Shown: piece after piece, positions 16,569 through 25,053 of the stretch | Numbering within the stretch: the first letter of the stretch is position 1 | Layout of the letters: every line of letters starts with the position of its first letter | NCBI RefSeq assembly: GCF_003121585.1 | Contig: NZ_QEOO01000003.1 | Location: 1-64,000 of the forward strand | From: Nocardioides speluncae | GTDB taxonomy: Bacteria; Actinomycetota; Actinomycetes; Propionibacteriales; Nocardioidaceae | Length of the DNA: 64,000 nt | Direction: 5' to 3' | Made by a program: the position numbers and the translations under genes | Notes under the pieces: generated by a model | Told to the model about the DNA's origin: nothing | Database searches by the model: none | The model's input: the letters and a program-made list of their open reading frames with translations, nothing else

Positions 16569-17446
16569 GCGATCACCTTCAGCGCGCCCGGCGCGCACTC
16601 GACGGTCAGCGGCAGCGCGCCGAGCCGCTCGCCGTCGGCGTACGCCACGATCCCGCTGGCGGCCACGGTCACCCGGCGGACCCGGTGGTGCTCGTACTGC
16701 GGATGGCTGGTGTGGGTGCCCTTGAAGAGCTTGGGGTAGGTGCGGATCAGGTCGAGCTTGGACATCGGCTTGATGATCACCACGTCGATCAGGCCGTCGT
16801 CGAGTACGGCGCCCTCGGTGATCCGCAGGCCGCCCCCGAAGGACGGGCCGTTGCCGACCGCGACCAGCATCGCGTCCAGCCGATGGGTGACGCCGTCCAG
16901 CTCCAGGGTGTAGGCGAGCGGCTCGAAGGTGCGCAGCTCGGCCAGCGTGGCCAGGTTGTAGCGCATCTGCCCCTTCGGCCAGGTCATCTCGTTGGCCCGC
17001 TCGTTGACGACCGCGTCGAAGCCCGCGGCCAGCACCGTGATGAAGTACGTCGCGCCCGCACGCGCCAGGTCGACGGTGCGGGTGCGGGAGGCGATCACCA
17101 CGTCGGCTGCCGCGGCCGGGTCGCGCCGGGGAATGTCGAAGTAGCGGGCCACGTCGTTGCCGGTCCCGGCCGGGATCAGGCCGAGTGCGGTGTCGGTGCC
17201 AGCGACCGCCTGGGCGCCGAGGTGTGCGGCGCCGTCACCGCCGCAGACCACGAGCGCCTCGATTCCGCCGGCGACCGCCTGCTTGGCGAGCTGGTGTGCC
17301 TCGTCGGCATCGCGACCCTCGATGGTGCGGACGTCGAAGCCCGCCTCGCGTAGCCGCGGCAGTGCGATGTCGCGTGCGCGCGCCCCACGGCCCTTGCCGG
17401 CGGTGGGGTTGGTCAGAAGGGCGATCCTGCGCGCGGTGCTGGCCAC
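16565..17446 (-). CDS. Diacylglycerol-kinase-family lipid kinase
   Basis: The 293-residue protein has the DAGK catalytic signature: LLTNPTAGKGRG (10-21), VVCGGDGAAH (67-76) and IPAGTGND (91-98). A C-terminal beta-rich part contains LDDGLIDVVIIK. Members phosphorylate diacylglycerol, sphingoid or other lipids at the inner membrane face. Substrate cannot be told here. The GTG start is fixed by TAGGCT six bases upstream (leaderless). It is the first gene of a coupled pair with helY. Confidence 0.9.
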   Translation of the reverse strand: MASTARRIALLTNPTAGKGRGARARDIALPRLREAGFDVRTIEGRDADEAHQLAKQAVAGGIEALVVCGGDGAAHLGAQAVAGTDTALGLIPAGTGNDVARYFDIPRRDPAAAADVVIASRTRTVDLARAGATYFITVLAAGFDAVVNERANEMTWPKGQMRYNLATLAELRTFEPLAYTLELDGVTHRLDAMLVAVGNGPSFGGGLRITEGAVLDDGLIDVVIIKPMSKLDLIRTYPKLFKGTHTSHPQYEHHRVRRVTVAASGIVAYADGERLGALPLTVECAPGALKVIA

Positions 17447-17452
17447 CGGATG

Positions 17453-17458
17453 AGCCTA
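17453..17458 (-). promoter_or_regulatory. Candidate -10 of leaderless lipid-kinase/helY transcript
   Basis: TAGGCT on the minus strand is six bases from the GTG start of the lipid kinase gene. Confidence 0.5.
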
Positions 17459-17473
17459 TCCGGCGGCCCAGGC

Positions 17474-18520
17474 TCAGCCGGTGTGCAGGACCCGAAAGCG
17501 ATCCGGAGTCTCCGGATCTCGGTCGACCACCTGGACCGGTGACCACGCCCACTGCCAGACGCCGATCCCGGGCGCGCGGGAGAACCGGATCGGCCCGCGG
17601 GTGCCCTCGACGGCGACCCGCGACCAGAACCCGGCGCCGGGCGAGCACAGCGCCTGGGCGAGGACGAGCGCCGTGTCGTAGCCCTCGAAGGCGACGAACG
17701 ACGGTGCTTCGGACAGCCGGTCGCGGAGGGCTGCTTCGACTCGCGTCCAGAGCGGGCTTTGGTCCTCGGACTGGTAGCGCAGGAACGGGATCGCGGCGCC
17801 GTCGCCGCCCAGCAGCCCTACCCACTCGGCGAACTCCGGCTGCCCGGCCGGGCCACCGATCAGAACGTCGGCGAGCCGCCGGTCGCGGCGTACGGCCCGG
17901 ACGATCGAGACCGTAGGCTCGGGGTGGCCGGCGAGCAGCAGGACCGCGGTCGCGCCGCTCTCGGCGAGCTCGTCGCACCCAGCCGTGGTGGTGAGCGTGC
18001 GGGCGTCGAGCGCGACGACACCTCCGCCGCGTCGCGCCAGGCGGTCGCGCAGGATGGCCGCGCCGGCCGCCCAGTAGACACTCCGCTCGGTCGCCACGGC
18101 GATCCGACGGTGGCCGGCGCCCAGGAGGAAGTCGGCGTACACCCGCCAGCCGTGCGACTGCGCCGGGGCGAGGCGGGCGACCACGTCCGTCGGCTGTTCG
18201 GTGAGTGCGTCGAGCACCGCCGACGAGCAGAGGAACGGCAGGCCGAGAGCAGCGGCCCGCGCAGCAGCGGCGCGAGCGACCACGCTGTGGTACTCCCCCG
18301 CCAACGCCGCTACGCCAAGGCGAGCCAGGTCGCCGACGGCCGCAGCGGCCCTGGCCGGGTCGGCCGCGGTGTCGCGGACCACCAGCTCGAGCGGTCGGCC
18401 GTCGATCCCGCCGGTGTCATTGACCTCGCGTACGCCGAGCTCGAGGCCGGCGAGCAGATGCCTGCCGGCCGTGACCCAGCCGGGCTGTGTCAGAGGGACG
18501 AGTGCGCCGATCCGGATCAA
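17474..18520 (-). CDS. Periplasmic-binding-protein-like (type I) protein without signal peptide
   Basis: The 348-residue protein resembles the substrate-binding component of branched-chain amino-acid ABC transporters: it opens with IGALVPLTQPGWVTAGRHLL, and LELGVREVNDTGGIDGRPLEL matches the first lobe. It has no signal peptide or lipobox, and no permease or ATPase genes are nearby, so it may be a cytoplasmic sensor-like relative. The ATG overlaps the upstream gene by 4 bp, ruling out a longer start. Ligand unknown. Confidence 0.75.
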   Translation of the reverse strand: MIRIGALVPLTQPGWVTAGRHLLAGLELGVREVNDTGGIDGRPLELVVRDTAADPARAAAAVGDLARLGVAALAGEYHSVVARAAAARAAALGLPFLCSSAVLDALTEQPTDVVARLAPAQSHGWRVYADFLLGAGHRRIAVATERSVYWAAGAAILRDRLARRGGGVVALDARTLTTTAGCDELAESGATAVLLLAGHPEPTVSIVRAVRRDRRLADVLIGGPAGQPEFAEWVGLLGGDGAAIPFLRYQSEDQSPLWTRVEAALRDRLSEAPSFVAFEGYDTALVLAQALCSPGAGFWSRVAVEGTRGPIRFSRAPGIGVWQWAWSPVQVVDRDPETPDRFRVLHTG

Positions 18521-18936
18521 GGACGGCCGAACGCTCCGAGCCGAATCGCGGCGGTGAACCGCTCGGGCTTGCCGCCGACTGCCTTGGCGAGCCGGCCGAG
18601 CGCGGTCAACACCAGATCAGCGCTGAACTCGTGGCCGGGGCAGGCGAGTGTGAGCCGGCCGTCGTACTCGATCAGCAGCACCTCGCCGTTGTGCCATGCC
18701 TGGTGGGCCTGCCGCCGCCAGCCGCTGCCCGCGACCTGGCGTGGGTAGGCCTGGTCGATGGCAAGCAGGTCGCAGTCGAGCTCCTCGGCGGCCGTCGGGC
18801 TGGTCAGCCGGCCGTGGATGTGGTGACCGAACCGCTCGCCGGAGTCGGCGTACCAGGTGACGTCCGACTCCCCGACCCAGGACGGGAGGTCGAACGGGTC
18901 GGCATCCGCGATCGCCGGGCCCCCGTCCCCGCTCAT
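18517..18936 (-). CDS. Conserved hypothetical protein between tatC and the binding protein
   Basis: The 139-residue product has no recognised domain. It begins with an acidic stretch (DPFDLPSWVGESDVTWYADS) and contains RFGHHIHGRLTSP and a C-terminal helical part. It overlaps tatC and the binding-protein gene by 4 bp each, so it belongs to the tat transcript. No signal peptide or membrane segment. Function unknown. Confidence 0.7.
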   Translation of the reverse strand: MSGDGGPAIADADPFDLPSWVGESDVTWYADSGERFGHHIHGRLTSPTAAEELDCDLLAIDQAYPRQVAGSGWRRQAHQAWHNGEVLLIEYDGRLTLACPGHEFSADLVLTALGRLAKAVGGKPERFTAAIRLGAFGRP

Positions 18937-19769
18937 AGCTCCGACATCTCGTCGTCGTCGAGGTCGGCGAGCGCGTGCCGGCCGCGACGGCGGTCCACGA
19001 ACCGGCAGATCACCTCGGAGACGAAGAACAGCGCCATCATCGGGATCGCCAGGAAGAGCATGGTGAACGGGTCCGCGGACGGGGTGGCCACCGCGGCGAA
19101 CACGAAGACGACGATCGTGATCCAGGGCCGGTACTGACCGAGGGACCGGCCTGAGACGACTCCCGCGGCGTTCAGCAGGATCACGAAGACCGGGATCTCG
19201 AACGCGATGCCGAACACCAGCAGCGTCCGCGACAGGAAGGTGAGGTACTCGGAGAAGTCGACCAGGTTGGTGAGCCCGCCGGGGGTGAAGCCGATCAGCA
19301 CCTCCAGGCCCTTGGGGAGCGTGAGGTAGCCGACGGCGGCGCCGAGCAGGAACAGCGGACCCGCGATGGCGGCGAAGATGCGAGTCCACTTGCGCTCGTT
19401 GGCGTGCAGCCCGGGGAGGATGAACGCCCAGATCTGGTAGAGCCACAGCGGGCTGGTGACCACCACCGCGGCCAGCCCGCACAGCTTGAGGTGCAGCATC
19501 AGCGGACCGCCGGCGCCGCTGACGGTCGGCGTGGTCTCGATGTTGTCGGGAAGCCGCGCGGCCGCCTGCTCGTAGGGCCGCATCATCAGCTCGAAGATCT
19601 GGTCGAAGAAGAACAGCGCGACCACGATCCCGACGACCAGGATGACGGCGACCTTCAGCAGCCGAGCGCGGAGTTCCCGCAGGTGGTCCGACAGCGCCAT
19701 TCGCCCGTCGTCGCCGACGGGATGGTGCGGCCGGCCGCGAAAGAGGTCAACGACCCCGACGATGGACAC
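18933..19769 (-). CDS. tatC: Sec-independent (Tat) translocase subunit TatC
   Basis: The 278-residue membrane protein is the twin-arginine signal receptor. MALSDHLRELRARLLK, just before the first helix, matches the conserved TatC N-terminus, and six hydrophobic segments follow, with LWLYQIWAFILPGL and FGIAFEIPVFVI typical. About 20 residues precede the normal start, so translation may really begin at Met24. The gene ends in an acidic tail. It is 20 bp downstream of tatA in the paf-tat block. Confidence 0.95.
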   Translation of the reverse strand: MSIVGVVDLFRGRPHHPVGDDGRMALSDHLRELRARLLKVAVILVVGIVVALFFFDQIFELMMRPYEQAAARLPDNIETTPTVSGAGGPLMLHLKLCGLAAVVVTSPLWLYQIWAFILPGLHANERKWTRIFAAIAGPLFLLGAAVGYLTLPKGLEVLIGFTPGGLTNLVDFSEYLTFLSRTLLVFGIAFEIPVFVILLNAAGVVSGRSLGQYRPWITIVVFVFAAVATPSADPFTMLFLAIPMMALFFVSEVICRFVDRRRGRHALADLDDDEMSEL

Positions 19770-19789
19770 GACCCGTGTGTGAGCTGTGG

Positions 19790-20065
19790 TCAGCTAGTGG
19801 TGCCGTCGCGGTGCTCGCGAGTGATCGGGTCGGCCTCGGCCTCGGTGCGGCTCTGGCGGGACTCGATCTCGCGCTGCTCCGGGGTCTTCATGTCGTCATC
19901 GTCGTCGTCGATCAGACCCTTGGTCTCGGTCTTGAAGATCCGCAGCGCACGCCCGCTGCCTCGGGCCAGCTCGGGGAGCTTCTTGGCGCCGAAGATCAGG
20001 ACCACGATGAACAGCAGCACGAGCCACTCAGCGCCCTGCGGCATTCCGATAAGCGGGTAGATCAT
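19790..20065 (-). CDS. tatA: Tat translocase subunit TatA/E
   Basis: The 91-residue protein has one N-terminal membrane helix (WLVLLFIVVLIFGAKKLPEL), then an amphipathic helix (ARGSGRALRIFKTETKG) and an acidic tail with six consecutive aspartates. This is the pore-forming component of the twin-arginine export system and works with TatC, whose gene follows. No tatB is in the window, in keeping with actinobacteria that keep tatB elsewhere. Confidence 0.95.
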   Translation of the reverse strand: MIYPLIGMPQGAEWLVLLFIVVLIFGAKKLPELARGSGRALRIFKTETKGLIDDDDDDMKTPEQREIESRQSRTEAEADPITREHRDGTTS

Positions 20066-20111
20066 GGCTTCCTCACGTGGGGTAGGTGCACTGGGACCAT
20101 CGTACGCCGCG

Positions 20112-21095
20112 TCACTCGTAGAGCCGCAGCGCGTCCCGGGCGGCGGCTCTGGACGACTCGGTGAACTCTTCGGGCTCGATGACGGTGGCGTACGGCGCCA
20201 GTCGCAGGATCAGCCGCTGCAGCCAGCGCGGATCCCCGACGTACATCTCGACCTCGAGCCTGCCGTCGCCCACCTCGCGGGTGGACACGACCGGGTAGTA
20301 CTCGGCGACCCAGCGGGCGGCGGTCTCCAGCAGCAGCCGTGCCCGGAGGTCGTCCTCGGACGGCTGGAAGATGCCTGCGGACAGGTCGCGCGGACCCTCG
20401 CTCGCGTGCTCGGACACGGGGAGGTCGAGTGGCTCGGCGCCGACGATCCGGTTCAGCCGGAACAGCCGGTAGTCGTCGGCGAGGTGACACCAGGCATCGA
20501 GGTAGGTGCCGCCCTGGGCGGACACGATCCGCAGCGGGTCAACCGCACGCTCGGTGTTCTCGTCACGGGCCGGCACGTAGTAGGTCAGGTGGACCTGCCG
20601 GCCCGCCTCGATCGCCTTGGTCAGCAGCGCCCGCAGCCCGTCGAGCTCGCGCTCCCGCCGGTCGACGGTGACGTCGACCTGCTGAGCTGCGCGGGCGCCG
20701 TCCTCGGCGGCGCCCTCCAGCTTGCGGATGGTGCGGTCGACGACGTCGGCGGTGGCGGCGTCGGCGCCGTCGCGGAGGGTACGCAGCGCGACGATCAGAG
20801 CGGAGGCCTCGGTGGGCGTGAGTCGGAGCGGCCGGGCGAGGTAGTCGGCGTTGGAGACCCGGACCACGCCCTGCTCTTCGAGCGCGTCGTAGTCGACGTC
20901 GATCAGGTCGTCAGGGAAGCCGCCGGGCAGACCGCACAGGAAGAGTACGCCGAGGTCTCGGCGCAGCTGGGCGGGCGTGACGCCCAGCGCGGCCGCCGCT
21001 TCGTCGACCCGCACCTCGCCGCGCTGGTGCAGCCACGGCACCAGCGTCAGCAGCCGGGCGACCTGCTCCTTGGCTCCGCTCGCGGCCGAGCTCAT
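20112..21095 (-). CDS. pafC: PafC, WYL-domain transcriptional activator of the DNA-damage response
   Basis: The 327-residue protein has an N-terminal winged helix (LLTLVPWLHQRGEVRVDEAA, then VTPAQLRRDLGVLF), a central WYL-type ligand domain and a C-terminal WCX part (RLILRLAPYATVIEP). With PafB it forms a heterodimer that activates LexA-independent DNA-repair genes, probably after sensing single-stranded DNA. It starts 10 bp after pafB and precedes tatA, the usual order. The classical W-Y-L triplet is degenerate (LDAWCHLADDYRLFRL). Confidence 0.93.
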   Translation of the reverse strand: MSSAASGAKEQVARLLTLVPWLHQRGEVRVDEAAAALGVTPAQLRRDLGVLFLCGLPGGFPDDLIDVDYDALEEQGVVRVSNADYLARPLRLTPTEASALIVALRTLRDGADAATADVVDRTIRKLEGAAEDGARAAQQVDVTVDRRERELDGLRALLTKAIEAGRQVHLTYYVPARDENTERAVDPLRIVSAQGGTYLDAWCHLADDYRLFRLNRIVGAEPLDLPVSEHASEGPRDLSAGIFQPSEDDLRARLLLETAARWVAEYYPVVSTREVGDGRLEVEMYVGDPRWLQRLILRLAPYATVIEPEEFTESSRAAARDALRLYE

Positions 21096-21105
21096 CGGGA
21101 CCTAC

Positions 21106-22074
21106 TCATCGTGCCCCCGCCGCATGGGTGAGCCGGTCGACGATCACCTTGCGCAGCTCGTCCGGCGCCTCGACGTACACGTTCGCGGCGTACCCCATCA
21201 ACTCGTCGGCGAGGATGTCCGTGCCGGCGAACGGCACCGAGAGCCGGTCCCAGGCGGACGCGTCGTCGGGTCCGTCCACCCGCTCGCCGCTCGTGGCGCG
21301 GCGACGCAGCCCGTAGCAGGTGCCGGCCCGGGCGAGCAGGGTCGCGGTCTCCTGGTTGCGCGGTGCCGGCGCCAGCCGTCGGGTGACCTCGCGGAGGTCG
21401 GCGTTCTCCGGGATCGTGTATGAGCCGGGCGGACCTGACTTGCGGGCGGTTCCGCGGACCCGGGACAGCCGGAACACCCGGTCGTCGTCACGGTCGACGT
21501 CGCGGCCGACGACGTACCACCGCCCGGAGTAGCGGACCACTCCCCACGGCTCGAGCCGACGGGTCGCCACCTCCGCCGAGCCGCCGCGCTGGTAGTCGAA
21601 GGTGACCGGGATCCGCTCCTGCGCCGCTTCCCAGAACACGTCGAACGACGGCTCCTCCGCGGTCAGCTGGGGCTCCACGATGTCGAGCGCGGACTCGTCG
21701 ACGGTGACGCCCGCGGCGGTCAGCTTCTTGAGCGCGTCCGAGGTGGCGTCGGCCAGCCGGGCGTGCTGCCAGACCCGGGTCGCCAAGCCGACCACGGCCG
21801 CCTCGTCGGCGGCCAGGTCGATCTCCGGCAGCGCGAAGTCGTCGGGGCGCACGCGGTAGCCGGGCTCCTCGAAGAAGGCGTCCAGGCTGCCGACCTCGAT
21901 GGGTACGCCGAGCGCGCGCAGCTCGTCCTTGTCGCGCTCGAACATCTTCTCGAACGCGTCGTCGCTCGCCTCGGCGTAGAGGATCTCGCGGATCCGCTCC
22001 TTCGGGACGTAGTGGCGCTGCACGAGGAGCATGATCAGCAGGTTGAGCAGTCGCTCACTCTTGCGGACCGACAT
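21106..22074 (-). CDS. pafB: PafB, WYL-domain transcriptional activator
   Basis: The 322-residue partner of PafC has an N-terminal helix-turn-helix (SERLLNLLIMLLVQRHYVPK and the following residues), a WYL domain with SGRWYVVGRDVDRDDDRVFR (about 180-200) and a WCX-like C-terminus. PafBC drives recA, uvr and many other genes after DNA damage in mycobacteria (established). Gene order pafA-FKBP-pafB-pafC is kept, with an FKBP gene inserted between pafA and pafB. Confidence 0.94.
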   Translation of the reverse strand: MSVRKSERLLNLLIMLLVQRHYVPKERIREILYAEASDDAFEKMFERDKDELRALGVPIEVGSLDAFFEEPGYRVRPDDFALPEIDLAADEAAVVGLATRVWQHARLADATSDALKKLTAAGVTVDESALDIVEPQLTAEEPSFDVFWEAAQERIPVTFDYQRGGSAEVATRRLEPWGVVRYSGRWYVVGRDVDRDDDRVFRLSRVRGTARKSGPPGSYTIPENADLREVTRRLAPAPRNQETATLLARAGTCYGLRRRATSGERVDGPDDASAWDRLSVPFAGTDILADELMGYAANVYVEAPDELRKVIVDRLTHAAGAR

Positions 22075-22095
22075 GACTTCCTCGCCGTACGCCGA

Positions 22096-23073
22096 TCAGG
22101 CTGCGCCGAGGATGTCCACGACGAAGACGAGGTCGGCCTTCTTGCCGATGGTCGGCGGCTGGCCCGCTTCGCCGTACGCGTCCTTCCACGGGATCACCAA
22201 GATCACCCGGCTGCCGATGGTCTGGCCGGTGAGACCGTCGACCCAGCCCTTGATGACGCCACCCGGGAACTTCAGCGGGAACGCCGCCGGTTCCTTGCTG
22301 TACGACTCGTCGAAGGGCTTCTTTCCGCCGAACGTCACACCGAGATAGTCCGCGGTGATCTCCTGGCCAGCCGTGACCGGCTTGCCGGTGCCCTTGATCA
22401 CCGGGATCACGCGAGTCTTGTCGCCAGGACGCGCGGCCGCGCTGAAGTCGAAGCCGGTGGGGACGTCCTTCTTCCAGATGATCTTCGGCGCGTCGGACGG
22501 CTGCGGAACCGCCTTGCCGGCCGGCTCCTTCAGCGGCGGGTCGACCTCGGAGATCAGGTCCACGATGAACACAACCTGGTCCTGGTTGCCGATGCCGAGC
22601 TGCGGGTTGCCGGCGTCACCGAAGGCGTCCTTCGGCGGTGCGGCCACGGCGACGCGGGAGCCGATCTTGTGGCCCTCGATCGCGGCCTTGATGCCCTTGG
22701 CCAGCTCCTCGCCCACGGTCAGCTTCTGAGGAGTCTTCTCCCCGTAGGTGCTGTAGGCCTCTTCCTCGGTGAACCCGTTGCCGATCCAGAGGTGGGCCAT
22801 CACGATGTCGCCGTCCTTGACCTCGGCGCCCTCGCCCTCGACCAGCGTCTTCGACTCCAGCTTGTCGACGCCGATCTCGCCGCCCCACTTGACGGTGAGC
22901 TCCTTGCCGACGTCACCGCCGATCGTCAGCGAGTCCAGGCCCTTGCCGCTGGTGGCAGTGGAGCCGTCCTCGTCGCCGCAGGCGGCGAGTCCGGAGGCGA
23001 GCAGGGCGACGACGCCGACAGCGGCGATACGGCGGGCGAGCGACTGGCTCTTGAGCCGGGACGACCGGGACAC
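22096..23073 (-). CDS. Lipoprotein with two FKBP-type peptidyl-prolyl isomerase domains
   Basis: The 325-residue exported protein has a signal peptide ending in the lipobox SGLAAC, then two FKBP-like domains. The first has GDIVMAHLWIGNGF and IEGHKIGSRVAVAAPPKDAFG. The second has AGQEITADYLGVTFGG, GWVDGLTGQTIGSRVILVIP and VFVVDILGA. The second domain keeps more of the canonical active-site pattern than the first. GTG 23073 has GAAGGTGG upstream; longer starts are rejected. It is likely a cell-surface folding factor. Confidence 0.92.
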   Translation of the reverse strand: MSRSSRLKSQSLARRIAAVGVVALLASGLAACGDEDGSTATSGKGLDSLTIGGDVGKELTVKWGGEIGVDKLESKTLVEGEGAEVKDGDIVMAHLWIGNGFTEEEAYSTYGEKTPQKLTVGEELAKGIKAAIEGHKIGSRVAVAAPPKDAFGDAGNPQLGIGNQDQVVFIVDLISEVDPPLKEPAGKAVPQPSDAPKIIWKKDVPTGFDFSAAARPGDKTRVIPVIKGTGKPVTAGQEITADYLGVTFGGKKPFDESYSKEPAAFPLKFPGGVIKGWVDGLTGQTIGSRVILVIPWKDAYGEAGQPPTIGKKADLVFVVDILGAA

Positions 23074-23165
23074 GTTTCCACCTTCATAAGACTGATCCAC
23101 GACATGGGTTTGCACCACAGCGCGGCTACCCTACCCGGCGTACCTGAGTACGCCGAAGGGGACGC

Positions 23166-24527
23166 TCACATGCCGTCGATCAGCCTCTGGACGCGCTCGT
23201 CCTGAGCGCGGAACGGGTCCTTGCACAGCACGGTGCGCTGGGCCTGGTCGTTGAGCTTGAGGTGCACCCAGTCGACGGTGAAGTCGCGGCGCCGCTCCTG
23301 GGCGCGCTTGATGAACTCCCCGCGCAGCCGGGCGCGGGTGGTCTGCGGCGGCAGTGACTTGGCCTCGAAGATCTTCAGGTCGGTGGCGACCCGGGCGACC
23401 GCGCCGCGCTTCTCCAGCAGGTAGTAGAGGCCGCGGTTGCGGTGGATGTCGTGGTAGGCGAGGTCGAGCTGGGCGATCCGCGGGTGGCCGAGCGGGAGGC
23501 CGTGCTTTGCGCGGTAGCGCTCGATGAGCTTCCACTTGATCACCCAGTCGATCTCGCGGTCGACCAGACTGAGGTCGCCGGAGTCGACCGCCTTCAGCCC
23601 GCGCTCCCACAGGTCGAGGGTGCGCTCGATGGTGGGGGTGTGCAGGTCGCGCCGGTCGACGAAGTCGCGGGCCTTGGTGAGGTACTCCTCCTGGATGTCC
23701 AGGGCGCTGGCCTCGCGGCCGTTGGCCAGCCGCACCTTCCGCCGACCGGTGAGGTCGTGGGAGATCTCGCGGATCGCGCGGATCGGGTTCTCCATCGTGA
23801 GGTCGCGCATCACCACCCCCTCCTCGATCATCCGCAGCACCAGGTCGCAGCTGGCCACCTTGAGCATCGTGGTGGTCTCGCTCATGTTGGAGTCGCCGAC
23901 GATGACGTGCAGCCGGCGGTACTTCTCGGCGTCGGCGTGTGGCTCGTCGCGGGTGTTGATGATCGGCCGGCTTCGGGTGGTGGCGCTCGAGACGCCCTCC
24001 CAGATGTGCTCGGCGCGCTGGCTCACCGCGAACGACGCACCTCGCGGTGTCTGGGTGATCTTGCCGGCACCGACGATGATCTGCCGGGTCACCAGGAACG
24101 GGATCAGGATGTCGGCAAGCCGGCTGAACTCGCCCTGTCGGCCGACCAGGTAGTTCTCGTGGCAACCATAGGAGTTGCCGGCGGAGTCGGTGTTGTTCTT
24201 GAACAGGTAGATGTCGCCGGAGATGCCCTCGTCGTGGAGCCGCTGCTCGGCGTCCAGCAGCAGCCCTTCGAGGACCCGCTCCCCCGCCTTGTCGTGGGTG
24301 ACCAACTCGACGATGTCGTCGCACTCGGGAGTGGCGTACTCCGGGTGGCTGCCGACGTCGAGGTAGAGCCGGGCGCCGTTGCGGAGGAAGACGTTGCTGC
24401 TGCGCCCCCAGGACACGACCTTCCGGAACAGGTAGCGCGCCACCTCGTCCGGGCTCAACCGACGCTGTCCGCGGAACGTGCACGTCACGCCGTACTCGTT
24501 CTCGATTCCGAAGATCCGCCGGTCCAT
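23166..24527 (-). CDS. pafA: Proteasome accessory factor PafA, Pup ligase
   Basis: The 453-residue enzyme of the carboxylate-amine ligase fold joins the C-terminal glutamate of deamidated Pup to substrate lysines using [23 protein letters not shown] includes the metal-binding Glu9, and the catalytic base D57 lies in [17 protein letters not shown]. Other conserved blocks are [19 protein letters not shown] and [19 protein letters not shown]. It has no Dop-type loop, which separates it from dop at 34.3 kb. TAGGGT six bases before the ATG indicates a leaderless message heading the pafA-FKBP-pafBC-tatAC block. Confidence 0.97.
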   Translation of the reverse strand: MDRRIFGIENEYGVTCTFRGQRRLSPDEVARYLFRKVVSWGRSSNVFLRNGARLYLDVGSHPEYATPECDDIVELVTHDKAGERVLEGLLLDAEQRLHDEGISGDIYLFKNNTDSAGNSYGCHENYLVGRQGEFSRLADILIPFLVTRQIIVGAGKITQTPRGASFAVSQRAEHIWEGVSSATTRSRPIINTRDEPHADAEKYRRLHVIVGDSNMSETTTMLKVASCDLVLRMIEEGVVMRDLTMENPIRAIREISHDLTGRRKVRLANGREASALDIQEEYLTKARDFVDRRDLHTPTIERTLDLWERGLKAVDSGDLSLVDREIDWVIKWKLIERYRAKHGLPLGHPRIAQLDLAYHDIHRNRGLYYLLEKRGAVARVATDLKIFEAKSLPPQTTRARLRGEFIKRAQERRRDFTVDWVHLKLNDQAQRTVLCKDPFRAQDERVQRLIDGM

Positions 24528-24533
24528 GCCCCA

Positions 24534-24539
24534 ACCCTA
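24534..24539 (-). promoter_or_regulatory. Candidate -10 of leaderless pafA
   Basis: TAGGGT on the minus strand is six bases from the pafA ATG. Confidence 0.5.
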
Positions 24540-24612
24540 CGGGCGCAACGGGCATCGTGGGGCGCCGGTCGCACGTCGGTCCTACAACACTTTTCGGACA
24601 GCCCTCTCATTC

Positions 24613-24981
24613 ATGAGTAAGTTAGTCGACAACCAGGTCAGTGACACGCCGGTCGTCACGCAGGACTGGCACGCGACGTTCCTCGAGCTTGCCGGCACCG
24701 AGCCCGACCCGGACCGCCCTCTCGATGGCGTGTCCCTTGTCGGCCATCTGTTAGGCGGCCGGCCGGCGCCCGAGCGGGACCTCTTCTGGCGGATGCGGGG
24801 CAGCCGCGCGCTGCGCCGCGGCGACCTGAAGTACTACCAAGGTGCCGATGGCGTGGCCAAGCTGTTCGACCTCGCCACCGACGCCCGGGAACCGGCCAAT
24901 CTCGCCGCCAAGTGGCCCGACGACCTGGCGGCTCTGAAGGCTGCGTGGGAGGACGTGAACGCGACACTTCTCCCCTACTGA
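24613..24981 (+). pseudogene. C-terminal remnant of a sulfatase
   Basis: The 122-codon frame reads like the last quarter of an arylsulfatase-type protein: VVTQDWHATFLELAGTEPDP, PLDGVSLVGHLLGG, DLFWRMRGSRALRRGDLKYY and the closing WEDVNATLLPY. The catalytic N-terminal part with the formylglycine Cys/Ser motif is missing; upstream is only the pafA promoter. An ATG at 24613 keeps it open, but no ribosome-binding site is evident. It is most likely a truncated relic left by a rearrangement at the edge of the accessory island. Confidence 0.7.
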
Positions 24982-25014
24982 GGCATCTGTGCATCCACCG
25001 GTTGGCGCAGCGGC

Positions 25015-25020
25015 TAATCT
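25015..25020 (+). promoter_or_regulatory. Candidate -10 for the LCP gene
   Basis: TAATCT lies about 33 bases before the ATG at 25054, leaving a short leader that includes an AGGGGG ribosome-binding site. No good -35 seen. Confidence 0.3.
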
Positions 25021-25053
25021 GACCTGATCAACGGGCAGGCGAGGGGGAAACGG

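Noticed and set aside
13815..16739. Long plus-strand open frame opposite helY
   Set aside because: Shadow of the helicase; low-complexity peptide, no start signal.
24606..24617. CTCAT-TC-ATGAG palindrome upstream of pafA
   Set aside because: Arms are only 5 bp, include the ATG of the sulfatase relic, and are not distinctive enough for an operator.
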